Positions 13,701 to 25,245 of a DNA stretch of 64,000 bases are shown here, one piece after another. A model generated the notes under the pieces. The model had not been told where the DNA came from. It saw only the letters and a program-made list of their open reading frames with translations, and did not search any database. Each line of letters starts with the position of its first letter. Within the stretch, counting starts at the first letter, position 1. The DNA lies in the NCBI GenBank assembly GCA_012932865.1, contig SAXG01000020.1, forward strand, positions 620,001 to 684,000, read 5' to 3'. The DNA is from Amylostereum areolatum (lineage: Eukaryota; Basidiomycota; Agaricomycetes; Russulales; Stereaceae). The position numbers were made by a program, and so were the translations under genes.

Positions 13701-14385
13701 TATTCGGAATTCCTTGTCTCGCCTGTCTTATTTTATTGTGACCATGGACGACGAGCTGAGTCTCGTGCCGGTGATCATTCTGTCTCCGTTTGTTCCGTGG
13801 CAGTGACTCACTATTTTACCAGAAACCTATGCAGCAATATCGTAAGGCGGTCGCTGCTCTGCAAGACATCCTAGATATCATGACTGGCCTACGAAAAGTT
13901 AGGGAAAATATCCCAGTAAAAGAAACCGTGTCATCCGTTTTCTGCGAGCGGCGCGAATTCGTTAGTTCTCAGATGTTCGATTTGAAGACCTTCGCACTCA
14001 TCTATGATTATTTCAGGTTTCGTGCATATGTCTGTCGTTATACGCTTGTGAACACGCATTCCGCGCGCGTCAACCCCTCCCTCAATTCCTTCCCTCCGCG
14101 AGGCTTTCATTATCGGCTTTGCTTTCGCATATCGAGGAATCTTTGGGTGCGGCCCGGTCATCCCCAGAGGATAGCGGGGTGAAGGGCATGTCCTTGGTAT
14201 ACGTGCTTGCGGAGAGTGAAGTGCTGAAGGACCTGGTCGACGCCATGGAGAACCTACTTTCCGTTTGTCGTGCGCTCTTTGGTACGGCGACCTGGCTCAT
14301 ACAGGACAGCCGCCAGAGCGAAGGGTTCGGATTTCCTCGAGAAACCGACGGTGACGGTGTGCGCAGTGGCTGGTACAGCAACTAG
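10771..14385 (+). CDS. Multi-pass membrane protein, ArAE_2_N / DUF2421 type (FUSC-like), copy A
   Basis: This is the first of two tandem paralogs. An N-terminal membrane block (RRVLARILSTLLCSVIIVIRP, then hydrophobic stretches near 11130-11200 and 11450-11520) resembles the fungal 'putative ER transporter, 6TM' (ArAE_2_N) domain. A soluble middle follows. A second membrane block near 12640-13560 comes next, and then a C-terminal DUF2421-like region (LNIRNSLSRLSYFIVTMDDE near 13690; LVDAMENLLSVCRALFGTATWL near 14240-14300). Relatives are thought to be aromatic-acid-type exporters, but the substrate is not predictable. The start (MLNHPRF) was chosen by alignment to copy B and is uncertain. The conserved frame is interrupted by one extra base near 11113-11117 (between AYLNFG and FISMQFPDN) and another near 11610-11640. 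About a dozen introns are present. Confidence 0.7.
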
Positions 14386-15218
14386 TGTTTGTTATCATAC
14401 TGGAAAACGGTACTCTCAATATTCCTACGCGTTCGCTGTTGAGGAGCGCATTGTATTGCTATAACATAATATATGTACGAAGTTGGAACGACACGCCTCA
14501 TGAACCAAATCCAAAAACTCCGAGTCACGAGGAACATGTTGGCGAGCTTGATCGCGCTTCTTGACAGGGTATCGGGTTCTTTATGATAGTAGCGTGAGCT
14601 AAATCCTCTCCTTCTGCGGCCACGAATAGAACAGCCAAAGAACAGCAGGTTCCAGACGCCACAAGAGGCGTGCCAGGGGCCAGTTGGATCTTACGCGGCG
14701 CTACCGGTGACTAGGTACGCACCCAGTCCCAGTCTCAAGTTCCTACCCGTTGGTGAGTCGGTGACACCACCTACGAATTGGATAAAATAGCGGAACATGT
14801 CCCACGTATCCTTGTTGATCACAAGGATCCGATAGCGCCCGGGAGACGAATGGCCAACTTGACCGGCGAATATTGGCTCGGCTTTTTCGATACACAAGCG
14901 GCGGCGGTTTGGATCCGTCAACACCCGCTTGAGGAAAGCCTGTCGCACACGGTCTGTTGGACATAGTATAGACGCCATTCTGATACCCACAATGATCTCC
15001 GACTTGAGCGCCTTTAGTGGTCGAACCCGACAACGATCCCTCCGTGAAGCTAATCCACGCCCGAAACGCACCGGCCACTCTATCGACCTACACCAGAGTT
15101 TGACGGTTTCCCTCCCGGTCAAGGTCCAAATCATTTTACGCGCCTGTATAAAGAGCCGCAGACTACAGACCATGGTCACCTCGACACCACGATACCCCTC
15201 GACACACTCCCGACACTT
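14386..15218. other. Intergenic interval between the tandem membrane-protein genes
   Basis: This interval of about 830 bp must hold the 3' end of copy A and the promoter of copy B. It contains one minus-strand open frame of 185 codons (14691-15248) that overlaps the start of copy B. Its translation shows no motif I recognise. I see no RNA gene or repeat here. Confidence 0.4.
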
Positions 15219-18200
15219 ATGTCGTTCCAAACTCAATGGCGCCTCCACTGGCCTAGGTATTCCCGGTTTTTCACCCGACGCATCCTGGCGCGATGGTTAT
15301 CGACGTTTCTTACCGCTACAATGGTCGTAATCCCCAGTTTCAAACGTCTAGGAGGCCCTTCCGCCTTTCTGGCACTTACAGTGCTCGCTTTGGTGTTTGG
15401 AGTGCAAGGTACAGTGGCGCAGCAGGTGATTACAAAAACTCTTTCCAGTCTCTCAAGCGCTCATCCAACACTGCGTAGGTGGAGGCCACCGTTCTCAATG
15501 TCGCGTGCGCCCTCATCGCCATCGCCACTGCTACTCTAGGCCGTTATATATCGTCTCTGTGTCCGGACAACTCGACGCGGGCGCGCACAGTTCCTGCAAT
15601 TTTTCTCATCTTTATCGTGTTTATCGGTGCGTAACGTCTCAGCAGCCTCTCGGTTTAGTATTTGGCCGTTGACACATCTTCCTCAGCCGGACTCGTCAAG
15701 AGCACGCTGCCTCGATTGCAGCTGGGGGCACGCATATCATGCCTTATCACCGTCTTCATGCTCACGACCAGCCCTGGCATCGCTGCGGTGCGTTTATATA
15801 TCTCGGGGATTTTTTTTTCATTACTTACCCATACACTGACACAGGACGCCGTTGGTCCGTGTGCCAACTATGTATGGATCTTGCTATGTCCGGCCGTCAT
15901 AGCTCTCTTCAGTGCATTTCTCTTTCTTCCGTGGTTCACTTCACAATTCGCGCAAGAGGTTGCGGGCACTTTCGGCAAACTTCGAGGGTGTCTATCCGCG
16001 AAACTCGACGAGGCTTCCGCTCCCACATCCCAACCTCTTCCTGTCCACAAATATCGTCAAATGCTCCCCGACCTATTTCGGAGGTCGGTACAGCTAAATA
16101 CGTCGTACTTCCAAGCGTCCTTTGAGTTGCGTGTGGGCCGATTAAGTGGTACGACATCTATCATTGACCAAGCGTCTACGCTGGCTGACGACCCTCCCAG
16201 TGAAATCACTCAAGCCACTTATCGGGGTTATTGAGTACCTCCGTCGCGATCTCTCTTGGGGTAAATTCGAGTCGGAGGTCGTCAAGAACGGTCCTACCGA
16301 AACCTGTCATCCACCCCGCCGTCATGGAGCTTGGTATTGCACTGGTTGCCTCTATGGAAACTGTGGAGGACATTGTGCGAGCGACGTACGAGTACCATTT
16401 CCGCTCTCCCATCCTGTCACAAGAAGAAAAGCGGAATATGATCTCTCAAGTGCGGCACAAACTGCTCAAGGCCCGGGAAAATGCTATTGAAGAACTGAAT
16501 TCCTCGCTTGGTGCGGTGGACGAGGATCTATCTAGACCGAATGTCGATGATGAGCGGACGATCGCAGGCGGAATTCCGACGCATCTACGACAGTATTCGG
16601 AGTTCTGTTTGTTTACGACCTCGCTCCTCCAGGTGAGCCCTTTCCGTGACACGCATCATTTCTCTCCTTATATCCTTTCCAGATGGCCCAGGAGATGCGC
16701 CAAGCTTTATTGGTGGCAGACAACCTGATCACGCAGTACGACCAGTCGCGCACCCGTTTGTGGCTCCCTCGTCTGACTTGGGCATGGCTCGGTATGTCGC
16801 CGCCAACGGTTTACCTTGGACAACAACATCCGCCTTCAAGGGACCCTGTCATTGCGCACGAAGGAACCGGGCCAGTCTTTGACGTCTCTTGAGGCGCAGC
16901 AGGGCATTCTTGAGCACCAAGCGTTCTTCAACGGTGGCGGCGCATCTGTGTCAAGAGTTTCATCGCACACCCCCAAACCGCCGATGAAAATCTCTTGGAA
17001 TCCAATCCCATTTATTTTTCACGTTTGGGCGTCGGCTCCAGTATTGCGCGTCCGAATAGCCATTTCTAAGGCGTATCGGGCGTTCATGACCTCAGCCCAC
17101 CTCCAATTGGCATTCAAACACGCTGCTGGCGTCGCATTGCTTAGCCTTCCGGCCTGGTTGCCCGTTGGAAGCTCCGGTGAGTCTACACGGTTTCATCTTA
17201 AAGACCTTGCTGATCGGAAGTCACATTGGCAGGTCAAAGGTGGTTCGTTGAGACTCATGGGCAATGGATGGTTATAAGCTATTGCTGGGTACTGGACATC
17301 AACTCCGGCGCAACTTGGAGGACAGGCTACCTTCGGATTGTAAGCATTTGCACCATTCGGTTCACTCAACTTTTGTTCTGAAGAATATTACCATGCAGAC
17401 AGGAACGGTTCTGGGTGCCGTGTATGCGTACATCGTGAGTCTATCCACTCATCTATCCTACCTATTCTCTGGCTGAATTGAAGCTAGACATACCTCATCT
17501 GCCATACCAATCCGTACGGCCTCGTGGCTATGGTCACAGTAAGTGTCCCAATATATCTTCGTCGATAATCCTAATGTCTGTACAGTTCTCGGATGTGCCC
17601 ATAAGCTGGATCGTATGTCTTACATCAACACCGCCAATCGGTCTGGTGGCGTAAGTCATCCCGCCTCACGACACTGTATCATGCTAATGTTTTAACAGCG
17701 CAATCGCCATCCCTCCCATTGTGTTTGCAAAGTACGAAGACCCTGCCCTGACCACCCCAATCGTCAGTACGTATATGCTGCTCCCCGTTTCCGTGTCTTC
17801 GACATCTGATTGTCTCGGCCAGTGGTTGCTGTGTACAGAGGAGCGATGATTGCTATCGGGATAGTGGCGGCCCTGATTGTGAACACCGTAGTTGTGGCCG
17901 CGCCATTGCAGGGTACGAGAAGATCCGCACCATCGTCAAAGCTAGACTGCTGACCGTGTTCTCAGGTCATGTTTTTGAGCCAGACAAGTCACTCACTGGG
18001 GTTACTGAGCCAGCTTTATCTGATGCTCGGAAGGTGCGTGCTCGCCCCCATCGTTCGGCCCGGGTGGACTGCTTATATGGCAATGCAGGGAACTATTTCA
18101 GAGGACCCAGTCGGTCGTTCAAGGAGATGTGCAGAAGATTCTCAAGATGGAGCTTCACATACGCAACTCTTTGGCTCGCCTTGGACAACTTGTCGTCACC

Positions 18201-18838
18201 ATGGACGATGAGCTGTGCCTTGCACCTGTGCGCCATATACTGTTGGATTTGCTGGATAATGCTGATGGTCCTGCCTCAGAAACCTATGGGAATTTACCGG
18301 AGAACAGTCGTGATCCTTCAGACGGTGCTGGACACCATGTCAGGGTTGCATACCGTGAGAGAATATATACCCCCCCGTGAGGCAGTCACAGCAGTTTTGC
18401 GTGAACGGCGCGAATTCGTGCGTCCACCTTTCTTTTGTTTAACAGCTAGGCTCATCACGATATCGACAGGTGTCTGGCATCTGCCTTGCGTTATACGCCA
18501 GCGAGCATGCGTTCCGTGCGAGGCAACCGCTTCCGCATTTTCTTCCACCATTGCAAGGGGCGCTGTCGACCCTGGTTCTCCAGCTGGAGGAGTCGTCCGG
18601 GTACGCGCGTCCGGAGAGAAGGGAAGAAAGCGGCCTGCCACTGGCCTACACCTGTGCGGAGACGAAGATCTTGGGGGGTATGGCGGACACCATGGAAAGT
18701 CTATTGGATGTTTGTCGGACGCTATTTGGGACTGCGACATGGCTGGAACCTGAGGCAGAGGAGCCTCGGTGGTCGGAAGTGAACTCTTTAAAAGACGTAG
18801 AGGAGGACGAAAAGGACTTGCACGAATTGTATCCATAG
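15219..18838 (+). CDS. Multi-pass membrane protein, ArAE_2_N / DUF2421 type (FUSC-like), copy B
   Basis: Paralog of the preceding gene, with the same exon layout. It starts MSFQTQWRLHW and has TM segments from FLTATMVVIPSFKRLGG through ALVFGVQGTVAQQ, VEATVLNVACALIAIA and ISCLITVFMLTTSPGIAA to CPAVIALFSAFLFLPWF. The middle domain opens SFELRVGRLS and VKSLKPLIGVIEYLRRD. A second TM block follows (AAGVALLSLPAWLPVGSSG near 17120-17180), then the DUF2421-like tail (KMELHIRNSLARLGQLVVTM near 18150; CRTLFGTATWLEP near 18720). The tail ends in acidic residues, DVEEDEKDLHELYP. Two single extra bases break the frame: the GAAA run at 16299-16302 and the GGG run at 16869-16871. Removing one base from each restores alignment to copy A. 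The function (transport of an unknown small molecule) is inferred from the family. Confidence 0.72.
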
Positions 18839-21591
18839 CACTTTCACGTAGAACAGTATTGTACATGTATAATAGACGCTGATAGCTCACTCAGAACGAA
18901 TACTTTCGGCAGCGTTATGACTTGAAGGTGACTTTACATAAGTGCCAGCTGGACCCGATTGGGGGAACAATGGTGCACGTGAAGCTGTGGCCGGAAAGCA
19001 AGGACAAACAACGCGGTGGCGGACGCGACGGGACGCGCAGACGAGACTGTTGTGAGTTGACAGCTTGGAGCAGCGCAGAGCCCACCGTCTTCAGCCTCCA
19101 CGAACGTCCCTCCTCTTCTCCGCATTCACCATCTCCCTCGTAGTCTGTCGACTTCACATCGCCCACCTTTCCGATGACCTCCAACGCTCCTGGTCCCCTT
19201 TCCATTCACAGCTCCCCGTCCTTCCGCCAAAGCCAGTCGCCGCTACAGCCAACATGATACATCCCTTTAACCCGGGATGCCATCTAACCCTAAGCATGCA
19301 TAGGGCTGCTTTCTCTCTTCTTCCGCTCAAACCACCCTTCGTCGCATTCATCCCTGTGGCGTCGGCGACTGCCACCACGGCCGACCATGCATCATTCAAC
19401 GACACCGTCAGAGTCGGGACGTCAGTGCACCCGGCGCTTTCCACCGCTCTCCCCTCCAATTCGCTTGCAATGACCTCCGCATTACCATCCCATCGCGTCT
19501 CCGGAAAGTGTCTAAAGTCGCGATTCACAGCCGTCTCGGTTGCGTGTGCCCATACAGATCCCTGCCCGTGTCGCCTCGGGACCCTGGATGTGCCGCCCGT
19601 CGCTCTTTATCCCCACGCACAGAGAGCTGCCTTGACGCCCAGGCGGAACAGTCCGTGAGGACGTTCAAATCGTACGCTCTCATCGGGTTATAGACGTCGG
19701 CGTATGTCGAGGAAGGCGATGCCGGGATGGCACGGGATTCATCCACACGCAACTGCGAGGGATGCGCGCCTGGGCACCAGGGATGCGTCGCGGGACCCAT
19801 GGATGTCCGATGCGCGAGCGAGCAAGTTCCACACGAGTCGGGTCGCAGGTAAGAGTTTCGTCAGGATGCAGACTAGGTCACCTTTCAGATATCCCAGATG
19901 TCTTTTTCGCCTAGTGTTGCCCGTAGTGCCGACCCTAGTCAGGGAATCGTCATGCCTCTGGTCGCGCCAGTCCTACCATGGACGGCTGACCGATGTTGAG
20001 TGGCGCTCCCCGGAGCTTCCAGAGCCCTCCACACAGAGAGCAAGACAGTCGAGCCTTGGGCTCATCCGGCTTCTTTTCGCAGTATTTGTACGCCGTGGGT
20101 TGCTCCTCTTCCCTTGCTGTTTTTCCACGCGAATCATGGCAGGTGGGGGTGGAGAGGTCTCCCAAAAGCGTCACCGTGCGCACCTTAATCTGCATGGCAC
20201 CGTGGCGATTGGTTTGGTGGGTCTTTGGACGGGACCAAGGGCTTGGTTGGATATATGGGAACGCACAGGAAAGTTGACGAGTGGGGAAGCAGCTGTGGGG
20301 GATGGTGTCGCGTCATGCGCAGAATGGGGAACGTGAGAGGTCTTGTTGACGTTTAGGTGGTCCTGGGTTGTCCTGGTAGATGGAGGGAGGTCGGGCTTAC
20401 CCCTGAAGAAGGTGGAGGTTTTGATTCTCTTTTCATCGCGCGTCTGTCTGCCCCCAACTTGCAGCCCTTCCACCACAGGAAGGCGCACCTCAGTGCGCTC
20501 TGCAGGCGTAGTCTGACTTCCACTGTCTATCTCAAGAGATCCTGAGCCCACACCCGTGGCACGCTGAACGGCGTTGATGTTGCTGTAGACGTAACTCCGA
20601 GATCAGGGAGTCTCTTTTTCGGCGTTTTGGTGCTCACTTTGTAGGACGGGCGTGCCGCGAAGACCCGCGTCATCGCGCTTGTTCAAGGATCGCCGCTGGC
20701 TCTTCCCTCTCCGTCGGGCGGATCCGCTTGTTTCTTCTCGACACCGTGCAGACGTGTGTTGACCCACTGGCTCGCTAACGCGTGGCTGTTGTCGTCGTGC
20801 AGTTGTGGCCCGGAGAACGTCCCTGCCTCTGTGCTTGATGCCCTCGCCTTCGGCTCGAGAGTACTGTTCCTGCGGGATGCGGTAACAGAGATGCGTTCTC
20901 GTTCTCGGTCAGAGGAGGAGAGGTGTCTGGTCAGTTGCATACCTCTCTGGATCCGTCCAGAGCTGTGCGCGGATGGCGTCATGTTGGGATGCGGCTGGTG
21001 GCGAGGACGTTTGTGTTGGCAGTCGATCGAGGAAAGAAGCGCCGGCGGAGCACAGACAGGGAGACAGGTGGTGGTTTGCGGACCTGCTCGGACAAGGCGA
21101 GCTGCGCACTGTCCCGTCGATGGAGTCGACGAGAGGTTGAGATGAGACGTCGAGGGGGTGCTTCTACGGAGAGCAGCTATGTTCAGCCGTATATCAATGG
21201 TGTCCTACGGCCCTTAGGGGTACGAGGGTGGGTGTTGACGGGTCAGGGGGATAGACGGTGGGCCGAAACATCTGTTGACCTTGTCCAGAGGGAGTAGGCT
21301 AGGAGCAGAAGTCGGATGAGAATACAGAGATCCCGTTCGGGGGTAGGGGGTGCCCTTCGGGGCTCGAGAGTGGACGGACGGGCTTATGTCCTCAATTTTT
21401 TCCATCCCATTTGGGTTGCTTTCGTAGCATCTTCCGTATACCGACTGTTCCAACGATGTACAAATTGATTGAAGCTAATAAGCGGTGACTTTAGAGAGCA
21501 GCACAGGATGGCAAGGCGTATATGTTAATACAATGTGACTTCCAGCGACAATGGTTACAAAAAGCAGCAGAGGGAATAAATCTGAACGGCG
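18839..21591. other. 2.75-kb interval without a recognisable gene
   Basis: Both strands contain open frames up to about 200 codons (for example 19065-19658 plus, 20171-20551 minus, 20756-21145 plus). They are overlapping, proline-, serine- or arginine-rich frames of the kind GC-rich DNA yields by chance, with no domain, signal peptide with a mature protein, or conserved splice pattern that I can recognise. No tandem repeat, transposon end or RNA gene was seen. It may hold a lineage-specific gene, a long non-coding transcript or decayed sequence. Confidence 0.4.
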
Positions 21592-22940
21592 CTAAATATG
21601 AGATTGTGGACCAACGGCACCAGCCTCTGCCCTGCCCAATGCACCCCCGCCTACGTGCCCTATGCCTGCACCGGTACCCCCAATGCCTGCACCGGTACCC
21701 CCAATGCCTGCGCCAGCACCGGACCCGCTCAGCAGCACCGAGGCATCTCCCGGCGCACCTAAGAACGACTCGTTGCCCCACGCCCATCCTCCCTCGCGCG
21801 TGAATGGGAGCGCGGCGCTCGAATTCATTGGCGTGCCCTGATACGTGAAGTACGGAAGGGGGCTACCACCTAGCGCCGCAGGGTTGCGGAAGAAAGAGAG
21901 AGGACGTGCGTGGGAGCAAAAGATGATTGAAGCGGAAGTCCCAGACAGCGGCAAAGGTCTGGCGGAAGGCCACAAATGCAGTGAAGGTCCCGATGACCGC
22001 GCCGGCGAGGACGTCATACCAGTTGTGGACTAGAGCACCATGAGGTCGTGAGTATGCGTAACTTTTAATGACCGGAATCAGAGACACATACATTCATCGA
22101 TTGTAAGCTGCGCCTGCGATCAGGGTGGCCCCCAATATGGGTGCGAACATGAGAATCATCTTCCAGTAGGCGGGGTTGTGGGCACTCATGACCTTGAGCT
22201 GGGCATTGAAGTAAAGGGCGAGGAAGACGAGGCCTGCGAAACCCGCCGTGGAATGCCCGGATGGGAAGGACTCGAGGGAGTCATCAATCTGGTTCTTGTC
22301 GCCGGTGCAGACGGAACGATCGTAATATAGGCTTGCAAACCCTACGCCTGTGGGTGCACTTCCAGCGGTGATGTTGGGTTTGCAAACGTCATAGAAGTGG
22401 GGACGAAGGCCGCCTATGAGCCATTTCAACCAGACCTAGACAGTCATTAGACTATCACATGGAGAAGTTGGGGGAGAACGTACCTGGAACACTGCAGCGG
22501 TGATGAGACTCTTGAGAACGCCCATGGTAGTGTTCAGTAGGTCGTTCATGCTTCTCCTGCGAGATTGGAATAGGAGGAAGAAGAAGAACGGGACGAAGAA
22601 CGCGATGAGAGCGGCAGCATATATGGGAATAATCTCCTTGCGAAGGGGGTAGGCGAACTGCGGGTAGACAACCTCGCCATCTTGGAAGTAGACGGGGAAG
22701 GAGCGCGTCGGGGCGGGGCCTGCATTGGGGATACGATGTGAGAACATGTGTTCCGATCGCCAAATGGCGACACGTACCAGCTTCATATATGCCCAATCCT
22801 ACTGCGCCCATTGCGGCCATAGTAAGGAGGTCGACGCCATGGAGCCTGAGCCAAATGCCTAGACGAAAGCGTGGTGCTTCCGCCGCGGCGAACTCTCCCG
22901 CGGTGACTTTGGGTGTGCGGTTGGAAGTGCGGTTGAACAT
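21592..22940 (-). CDS. PAP2 family phosphatidate / lipid phosphate phosphatase (Dpp1/Lpp1-like)
   Basis: An integral membrane enzyme that dephosphorylates phosphatidate or diacylglycerol pyrophosphate. The ATG at 22940 begins MFNRTSNRTPKVT. TM helices follow (LLTMAAMGAVGLGIYEA; PIYAAALIAFFVPFFFFLLF). The phosphatase signature is visible as motif 1 KWLIGGLRP, motif 2 SFPSGHSTAGF, and motif 3 HNWYDVLAG, giving catalytic His and Asp. Introns lie at about 22703-22780, 22430-22485 and 22033-22085. One extra base near 22108 separates TLIAGA from TIDEFHNWYDV. Without that base the intron phases also match. A second extra base near 21885-21905 separates the frame after FRFNHLLLPRTSSLF from a glycine-rich tail of GTGAGIG repeats ending at 21592. 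If that tail is not translated, the stop is at 21863. Confidence 0.85.
21655..21720. repeat. Short tandem repeat in the C-terminal tail of the PAP2 gene
   Basis: A unit of about 21 bp containing tgcctgcaccggtaccc is repeated two to three times. On the minus strand it encodes GTGAGIG repeats. Confidence 0.7.
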
Positions 22941-23391
22941 GGGAGGACTGGAGGGGGAAGCTGAGCAGGGACGAGACCAAAAAGCAGACTTTTATGAGGG
23001 GACGGCCAGCAGTCATGATGTCAGACTTTGCGGCGAGTGATGTCAGGATGCGGGGCATCGCGTTGTTGCTGGACATGGAACACGGTGCCAAGCGCAAGGC
23101 TATTTTGGTAGTCGCTGAGAATGTAACCTCAAGAGCGGAAACAAGACGAGGGGGAGGGGCCCAAGGCAACCGGATACAATTCGTGAAACACTTGACTCCG
23201 CGCGCCTTCCTGGTCTTCTTAACAGACCCTAAAGATTACATTCACCTGGTGGAAAGTGGGAGAGCGGTGGTCCCAAGTACAGATAGAGGCTCCTGTATGA
23301 AGTTCCAAACCAATCGAGTGCGCAAGCCAACAAGTCTCCCGATGCCCCTCGCGTACGGAGTCCCTACTTGTACATTGAACCCGCCGTTCGC
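22941..23391. other. Intergenic interval between the PAP2 gene and a small minus-strand gene
   Basis: About 450 bp upstream of the PAP2 start. It should carry its promoter and the 3' UTR of the next minus-strand gene. No motif, repeat or further gene recognised. Confidence 0.4.
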
Positions 23392-23920
23392 TCAGACCAC
23401 TCCTTTCTTGACCGGGGTGGGAGGAGTCAGGATAAGTTTCATGCCCACTTGAGTACCGCCATCGGCTTCGATGTCGACAATGACTGGGTTCTCCGGCGTG
23501 AGTTTGAACGAGTATGTGCTGTTCCGAGACCTTGCAGCGGTAGAGATCTCCAGAACCGCGACAGGTGAAGCTCTCGCTGGTGCCAAGGCGGGTGGGTCGC
23601 ATGCGGCGGTAGAAGAAGGCTTGCATGCAGAAGGTGACGATGGCGATGGCGATGAAGCCCATGACGAGTCCGGCTAAGATGACTGGGTGCAGATGCTCCG
23701 TGAGCGCAGGATGTGCCATGCAGATCAACGGTGGAGCTTACAGGCAGCGATAGGTGAGCCAGATTGGTGCGCCATGATATGAATACAAAAGAGCGTAGTG
23801 TTCCAATGATATGGATGAGTATAGTACAGATGTGCGTTGGACGAGATTGTCGTCGGGCTGGAGGGAGAAGAGAATACCGTTGAAACGCTGAAGCTGAAGC
23901 TGAAGTCCTGGCGGGTTCAA
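23392..23920 (-). CDS. Hypothetical small single-pass membrane protein
   Basis: I do not recognise a family. A plausible two-exon model starts MNPPGLQLQLQ at 23920. It splices out a GTAAGC...TCTTAG intron (about 23680-23739) and continues into a strongly hydrophobic helix, AGLVMGFIAIAIVTFCMQ, then a basic stop-transfer (YRRMRPT). The tail reads ISTAARSRNSTYSFKLTPEN and IEADGGTQVGMKLILTPP, and ends VKKGVV. The helix and the tail are in different frames, offset by one extra base near 23587-23600, the same kind of break as in neighbouring genes. About 145 residues. Both segments look like real protein, but with no homolog in mind the model is tentative. Confidence 0.38.
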
Positions 23921-24683
23921 ACTGACTACTTATTGCCTTATTTGGGTAAAATCATGTGATTGACGCGACGTGTCCCGCCGTTTGTCCGAAACAAACAACG
24001 GCCCAAACGGCAATTCCTGGCACTCGCACTCGTACTTTTCTTCTCCTCAAGTCACAGTACACCGTTCGTACTACTTACCACACCTCCATCAGCGCATCCC
24101 ACACACACATATTCTCTTTCTACATGAAGTTTTCGATGGCCTTGGCCATCGCCTTCTTGGAAACTTTATGGACCATAATATCGGGCTTCCAGACCTACTA
24201 TCCCGATTTCCGGACAACAGAAGGCTACGACCAGGGCATCCTCACTGTTTCCAGATCGTCAAACTTGAACTTCACGCCAAATTACCCTACTGCCACCTCT
24301 CTTCTCTTCTCCTCTTCTATCGATACCGCCACAACAACGTCCATCTCCTTTCCTCAGCCTCTTCCGATATCAGTCTCCAATCCAGCCAACAGCGATGGAG
24401 ATTTCATTCCAAAGGTAGTGGCATCGAAAGAGGATGGGATATCTACACTCTTATTACAGCTGCTAGCGACTATGTTCAATGTGGCCCTGCACCATCTGAC
24501 CTCGTCGACGTCTGCTCGCAATCCCGCCCTCGCCCAAGTTCAATCCCACTTCTCCAACGTCATCCCATTTCTCCCCTCCCACCTTACAGCTTCCCATCGT
24601 GGCCACCCCCAACTTTGCAGGACAGCAACTCGTCAGCGCGCCTTGAAAGCCACCCAAATCGCAGCCAGAAGAAACCTCACTTG

Positions 24684-25245
24684 CTACCTCCCCTTCTTCC
24701 ACTCCTTGAACATGCCGTCCAGGCTCTTATACAGCAAGTGGGAAGGCAAGCACCCTATGATCTCGCCGACGCGCTCCTCCACTTCGACCTTGCCCTGCTC
24801 GTCGCCCACGGCTTTTTTTTCGCAAAATCGGTCGCCATGTGGAACATAGCCAGGACGGCGAGCGAAACGTGCGTCTGCTGGACTCCGTGGGCTGATCCTT
24901 GCGATAGCGCAGCGAGAAGCGGTCCCGATACGCTCGATGATGACATGGCGGGCGCCGACTGCGAGAACGGCGTCGCCCGCTCGCCATGGACGAGGCGCAG
25001 GAGGATCTCCAGAAGGTTGTCCGCCTCAGACATGTGCGTCCGTATGAAGTGTTGGCGCCCCGATTGCGTCTCTGCAGAAGTGTTCGTCGCCCAGCTATCC
25101 AATACTGTCCAGATTGTGACGGCGTGGTGAGTTGACTCCGAGCGGCTGCAGAAGAGCCAAAGCGGATAGGTCGGACTAGCAACATCACAAACTCAACACT
25201 ATCAAAGCGTGGGGGGCTGCTCGAAGCCTGATGACCGAGGTGCAA
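24684..25245 (-). CDS. Hypothetical protein fragment (unassigned), frame broken at a poly-A run
   Basis: The minus strand reads as protein from about 25140 (AVTIWTVLDSWATNTSAET, then SEADNLLEILLRLVHGERA and QTHVSLAVLAMFHMATDFA) to a run of eight A bases at 24813-24820. Beyond it another frame gives AVGDEQGKVEVEERVGEIIG and CLPSHLLYKSLDGMFKEWKK before TAG at 24684-24686. One additional A in the run would join the two. The 5' end is unclear: 25245 is the limit of an overlapping open frame, and an exon boundary at a TTCTGCAG near 25154 is also possible. The function is unknown. The opposite strand is open for 386 codons here, so a chance frame cannot be excluded. Confidence 0.33.

Noticed and set aside
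19065..19658. 197-codon plus frame in the gene-poor interval
   Set aside because: No recognisable domain or splice context; overlapped by open frames on the other strand.
23970..25130. 386-codon plus-strand open frame
   Set aside because: Basic, His/Pro/Ser-rich composition, no domain; the opposite strand reads more like protein over its 3' part.
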